Shown here: piece after piece, positions 32,820 to 35,314 of the stretch
Numbering within the stretch: the stretch's first letter is position 1
Layout: each line of letters opens with the position of its first letter
Origin: Promethearchaeota archaeon
GTDB lineage: Archaea; Asgardarchaeota; Lokiarchaeia; Sigynarchaeales; SOKP01
Reading direction: 5' to 3'
NCBI GenBank assembly: GCA_030620005.1
Contig: JAUXAJ010000018.1
Location: 1 to 35,314, forward strand
DNA: 35,314 nt
Program-made: the position numbers and the translations under genes
Notes under the pieces: generated by a model
Database searches by the model: none
Seen by the model: only the letters and a program-made list of their open reading frames with translations
Told to the model about the DNA's origin: nothing

Positions 32820-33842
32820 ATGCTACAAACAAAAATTGAAAAATTATTATCTTTTTTAAAAGACAAAAATATTTTAATTACTACACACTGCCTTGTAGAT
32901 ATTGATGGATATGTTTCTTGTCATGTTTTAAAACTATTTTTAAAGCAACATTTTAATAAAGTAGAAGTTTGCATTTATTTTCCAGAATTATCAAAATCAA
33001 CGAAGGAATTTAGAGATAAATTTATTGAAAAATTTCCAGGTATCGATTTATTTGTTGAAAACAAGGAGGATGTTTCAAATTTTAACGTGATACTTGTATT
33101 AGACACGAATAATTTAAATTTAGTTACTTTTTCAAATAAATTTAGCATTTTAGAATCACAAATTCCATTCATATTCTTGGATCATCATTATGATTTAACA
33201 AAAGATTACAAGAATAATGTTAATTCATTAAACTTGATTATGGACGATTATACATCTACAACAGAAATCATATTTGAGTTATGTGAGATGTACAATGTGT
33301 CTTTAAATCCACCTATCAATTACTTTTTGATGGCTGGAATTTTAACGGATTCAGGATTTTTTAAACATGGAAATAACAATACCATTTTGAGATTTTCTAA
33401 GCTCATTGACAATCAATTAGACTATAAAGAATTGATATTAATGTTAAAATTAGATGTAGATATTTCTGAAAGAATAGCTAAGATAAAAGGATTGCAAAGA
33501 GTTAAGATCATTAAGGAGGGAAAATGGTTAATTGGAATATCGAATGTGGGAAGCTTTGGAGCAAGAGTTGCCAATTCTTTAATTAACAATGGTTTTGATG
33601 TGGCAATTGTTTCAACAAAAAAAAAAAAACATGACTCAAGAATTAGCATGAGAGCTTCTAAAAAAATCTGCTTAGAAACAGGATTACATCTTGGTAAAAT
33701 TTTAGAGAAAGTCTCAGTAGATTGTAATGAAAGTGGTGGCGGTCACGATGGAGCTGCGTCTATAAATCACAACATTGAACAGGAAAATATTATCAAAAAC
33801 ATTTTATCCCAAGTCAAGCAATTTACAAACAAATCACCATAA
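32820..33842 (+). CDS. DHH-family phosphoesterase (RecJ/NrnA-like)
   Basis: 340 residues. The DHH part has HCLVDIDGY (H23, D27 and D29), the motif II aspartate in VILVLDTNN, and motif III FIFLDHHYDL. Then ILTDSGFFKHGN follows. The C-terminal DHHA1 part ends in SGGGHDGAAS. These proteins use two manganese ions to degrade short nucleic acids, cyclic dinucleotides or single-stranded DNA. No OB-fold or extra domain is present, so a nanoRNase or GINS-associated RecJ-like role are both possible. The AT-rich 250 nt upstream contain no other clear gene. Confidence 0.88.
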   Translation: MLQTKIEKLLSFLKDKNILITTHCLVDIDGYVSCHVLKLFLKQHFNKVEVCIYFPELSKSTKEFRDKFIEKFPGIDLFVENKEDVSNFNVILVLDTNNLNLVTFSNKFSILESQIPFIFLDHHYDLTKDYKNNVNSLNLIMDDYTSTTEIIFELCEMYNVSLNPPINYFLMAGILTDSGFFKHGNNNTILRFSKLIDNQLDYKELILMLKLDVDISERIAKIKGLQRVKIIKEGKWLIGISNVGSFGARVANSLINNGFDVAIVSTKKKKHDSRISMRASKKICLETGLHLGKILEKVSVDCNESGGGHDGAASINHNIEQENIIKNILSQVKQFTNKSP

Positions 33843-33943
33843 AAACAAAGCATATAACAAATTTTTCAGATTTATTCATATTAATTATAATAAAAATAAA
33901 TGTAAATAACTTTAAATAATCTAATCAGAGTTCAGTTTCGGTC

Positions 33944-34792
33944 ATGTGCATGATAAACTTCAATAATTTTCATTATCGTTACAAGGGAAACGAAGAATAC
34001 GCATTAAAAGACATTAATATCAAAATTCAAAAGAATAAATTCATTTTATTAGCGGGAGAAACGGGTTCAGGGAAAACAACATTGATTCGATGTTTTAACG
34101 GTTTAATACCTCAGTTTTATGCGGGTTATTACAAGGGTTCTGTCGAAATTAACGGAAAAGACACTGCTGAAACGCCTATTGCAGATTTATCAACTGATGT
34201 GGGGATCGTATTTCAAAACCCTGAAAATCAATTAATCGCAATGAATGTAGAACACGAAATTGCTTTTGGATTAGAAAATTTAGGTGTCCCACGAGAAGAG
34301 ATGGAAAAAAGAATAAATGAAGTCGTGAGAATTACAGAAATTGAACATCTTTTGGATAAAGCTCCTTTCGAATTAAGTGGGGGGGAGCAGCAACGAGTTG
34401 CGATCGCGTCCATCCTTGTCTTAAATCCAAGAATTCTTATATTAGACGAACCTACTGCATTATTAGACCCTTACATGGCAGATAAAATTATAGTTTTATT
34501 AAAAGATATTCAGCTTGAGAAAGAGATCACGATAATGATTAGCGAGCATCGAATGGATTTAGTTCTTCCATTATCAGACGAAGTAATATTGATTAAAGAA
34601 GGCGAGGTTATAGAACACGATGAGCGTGATACAGTTATTAATGGACTGAATTTTAAAAATTTACGCATAAATAAGCCGACAATTTATTCGATATTCAGCC
34701 AATTAAAAAAAGAAAACATTTACGATCAGAATATTCCTGCTTCTATTCCAGAAGCAATTGAAAAGATAAAAAATTTACTTGAGAAAATTTAG
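33944..34792 (+). CDS. ecfA1: ECF-type transporter ATPase (first of pair)
   Basis: 282 residues. Walker A AGETGSGKTTL, Q-loop FQNPENQLIA typical of ECF/CbiO ATPases, signature LSGGEQQRVAIA, Walker B ILILDEPTALLDP, and H-loop SEHRMD. It energises uptake of a vitamin or metal ion with an EcfT and an S component; neither is in the window. ATG 33944 or the ATG six bases later (MINFNNFHYRY) may be the true start. The stop TAG is immediately followed by the GTG of the second ATPase. Confidence 0.93.
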   Translation: MCMINFNNFHYRYKGNEEYALKDINIKIQKNKFILLAGETGSGKTTLIRCFNGLIPQFYAGYYKGSVEINGKDTAETPIADLSTDVGIVFQNPENQLIAMNVEHEIAFGLENLGVPREEMEKRINEVVRITEIEHLLDKAPFELSGGEQQRVAIASILVLNPRILILDEPTALLDPYMADKIIVLLKDIQLEKEITIMISEHRMDLVLPLSDEVILIKEGEVIEHDERDTVINGLNFKNLRINKPTIYSIFSQLKKENIYDQNIPASIPEAIEKIKNLLEKI

Positions 34793-35314
34793 GTGAGAAA
34801 AATAACTGAGGAATTACCGTTAATTGTAATAAATCATGTGGACTACACCTATTCCACCGGTACTGAAGCTCTAAAGGATGTTAACTTGAACATATATAAA
34901 GGAGAAATAATTGGAATAATGGGCAGCAATGGAGCTGGAAAAACAACGCTTATTAGAACGATTAATGGTCTAATTCGACCATCCAACGGCAAAGTTTATA
35001 TTAATGGTGAAAACATTGAATCAAAGAGTATCGCAACTTTATCTAAATGTGCTGGCATAATATTTCAAAATCCTGAACATCAGTTATTTTCAAACACGAT
35101 AGAGGAAGAAATTAGATTTTCTTTAAAAAGCCTTGGTCTTAAAAAGGAAGAAATTCAATCGAGAACTGATGAGACGCTAAAAAAATTCAACTTAGAAAAA
35201 TATAGAAACAGATCGCCATTGAATTTATCTGGAGGGGAAAAGAAAAAGCTAGCGAGTGCATCGATAATTTGTAGGAATCCAGATATGTTGGCTCGTCAAA
35301 AACCAATATATCTG
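34793..35314 (+). CDS. ecfA2: ECF-type transporter ATPase (second of pair), truncated by the window end
   Basis: GTG 34793 starts directly after the stop of the first ATPase. 174 codons are visible: Walker A MGSNGAGKTTL, Q-loop FQNPEHQLFS and signature LSGGEKKKLASASI. The sequence then reads NPDMLARQKPIYL where Walker B (ILxLDEPT) is expected. The reverse complement of the last bases encodes ILVFDEPT, so the end of this gene is inverted, not degenerate (see the 35280-35314 entry). Heterodimeric partner of the first ATPase. Confidence 0.9.
   Translation, partial: MRKITEELPLIVINHVDYTYSTGTEALKDVNLNIYKGEIIGIMGSNGAGKTTLIRTINGLIRPSNGKVYINGENIESKSIATLSKCAGIIFQNPEHQLFSNTIEEEIRFSLKSLGLKKEEIQSRTDETLKKFNLEKYRNRSPLNLSGGEKKKLASASIICRNPDMLARQKPIYL
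35280..35314. repeat. inverted-repeat end with flipped Walker B segment
   Basis: CAGATATGTTGG (35280-35291) and CCAATATATCTG (35303-35314) are inverted repeats with one mismatch around 11 bases. Flipping the segment turns the frame into NPDILVFDEPT, the correct Walker B. The window end is therefore a fold-back inversion. Confidence 0.75.

Overview
The window is AT-rich archaeal DNA, most likely from an Asgard (Lokiarchaeia-like) archaeon. The informational genes are archaeal: SRP54, aIF5A, Nob1, FEN1, Cdc48, TrmY-like, proteasome alpha, SBDS, the exosome Rrp4/Rrp41/Rrp42, eL43, Pcc1 and prefoldin beta. A tandem pair of profilin-like genes points to Asgard. The assignment rests on gene content only.

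Layout. 1-5197 (minus): M28 membrane peptidase (cut by the edge), AMMECR1 protein, dihydroorotase, a divergent TrmY-like protein and SRP54. 5627-11894 (plus): aIF5A, NAD kinase/Nob1 (overlapping), FEN1, Cdc48 and a small unknown protein. 11886-18177 (minus): HerA-type ATPase with a 334-residue intein, a frameshifted membrane protein, an FGGY sugar kinase split by a 30-nt intron, and two translationally coupled unknown genes. 18443-22821: aspartate-semialdehyde dehydrogenase, acyl-CoA dehydrogenase, a PPi-type phosphofructokinase (minus) and a JAMM-like protein. 22832-24282: direct repeats, tRNA-Ser(GCT) and tRNA-Val(TAC) with two introns each, and scraps of hdrA-like and dnaK genes beside them. 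24362-26148: DUF2110 protein (minus) and two profilins. 26393-32569: proteasome alpha (interrupted by 31 nt), then the archaeal exosome/ribosome supercluster. 32820-35314: DHH phosphoesterase and two ECF-type ABC ATPases, the last running off the end.

The main result is a set of very short intervening sequences (22-31 nt) in both tRNA and protein genes. The two tRNA genes carry four, each with the bulge-helix-bulge (BHB) signature of the archaeal splicing endonuclease, and each restores a normal tRNA when removed. The FGGY kinase has a 30-nt in-frame insertion ending in TAA, with two AAA bulges around a 4-bp helix; cutting after the second A of each bulge restores the expected TNQ-RET sequence. 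Proteasome alpha is interrupted by 31 nt with a perfect 7-bp hairpin; removal restores the reading frame and the TQNAGVRPFG segment. Here the BHB is only relaxed, and the layout (AAC, stop, hairpin, AAC) also resembles a translational bypass element. If real, mRNA splicing by tRNA-type machinery is part of core metabolism and proteostasis in this organism.

A second pattern is near-cognate initiation. aIF5A, the small gene at 11628 and profilin 2 have no usable ATG/GTG/TTG at their expected N-terminus, but each has GGTG followed by exactly 8 nt and then ATT, ATC or CTG. The same GGTG-8 spacing precedes a normal ATG at 23778. The last 35 bases look like a fold-back inversion, probably an assembly artefact.
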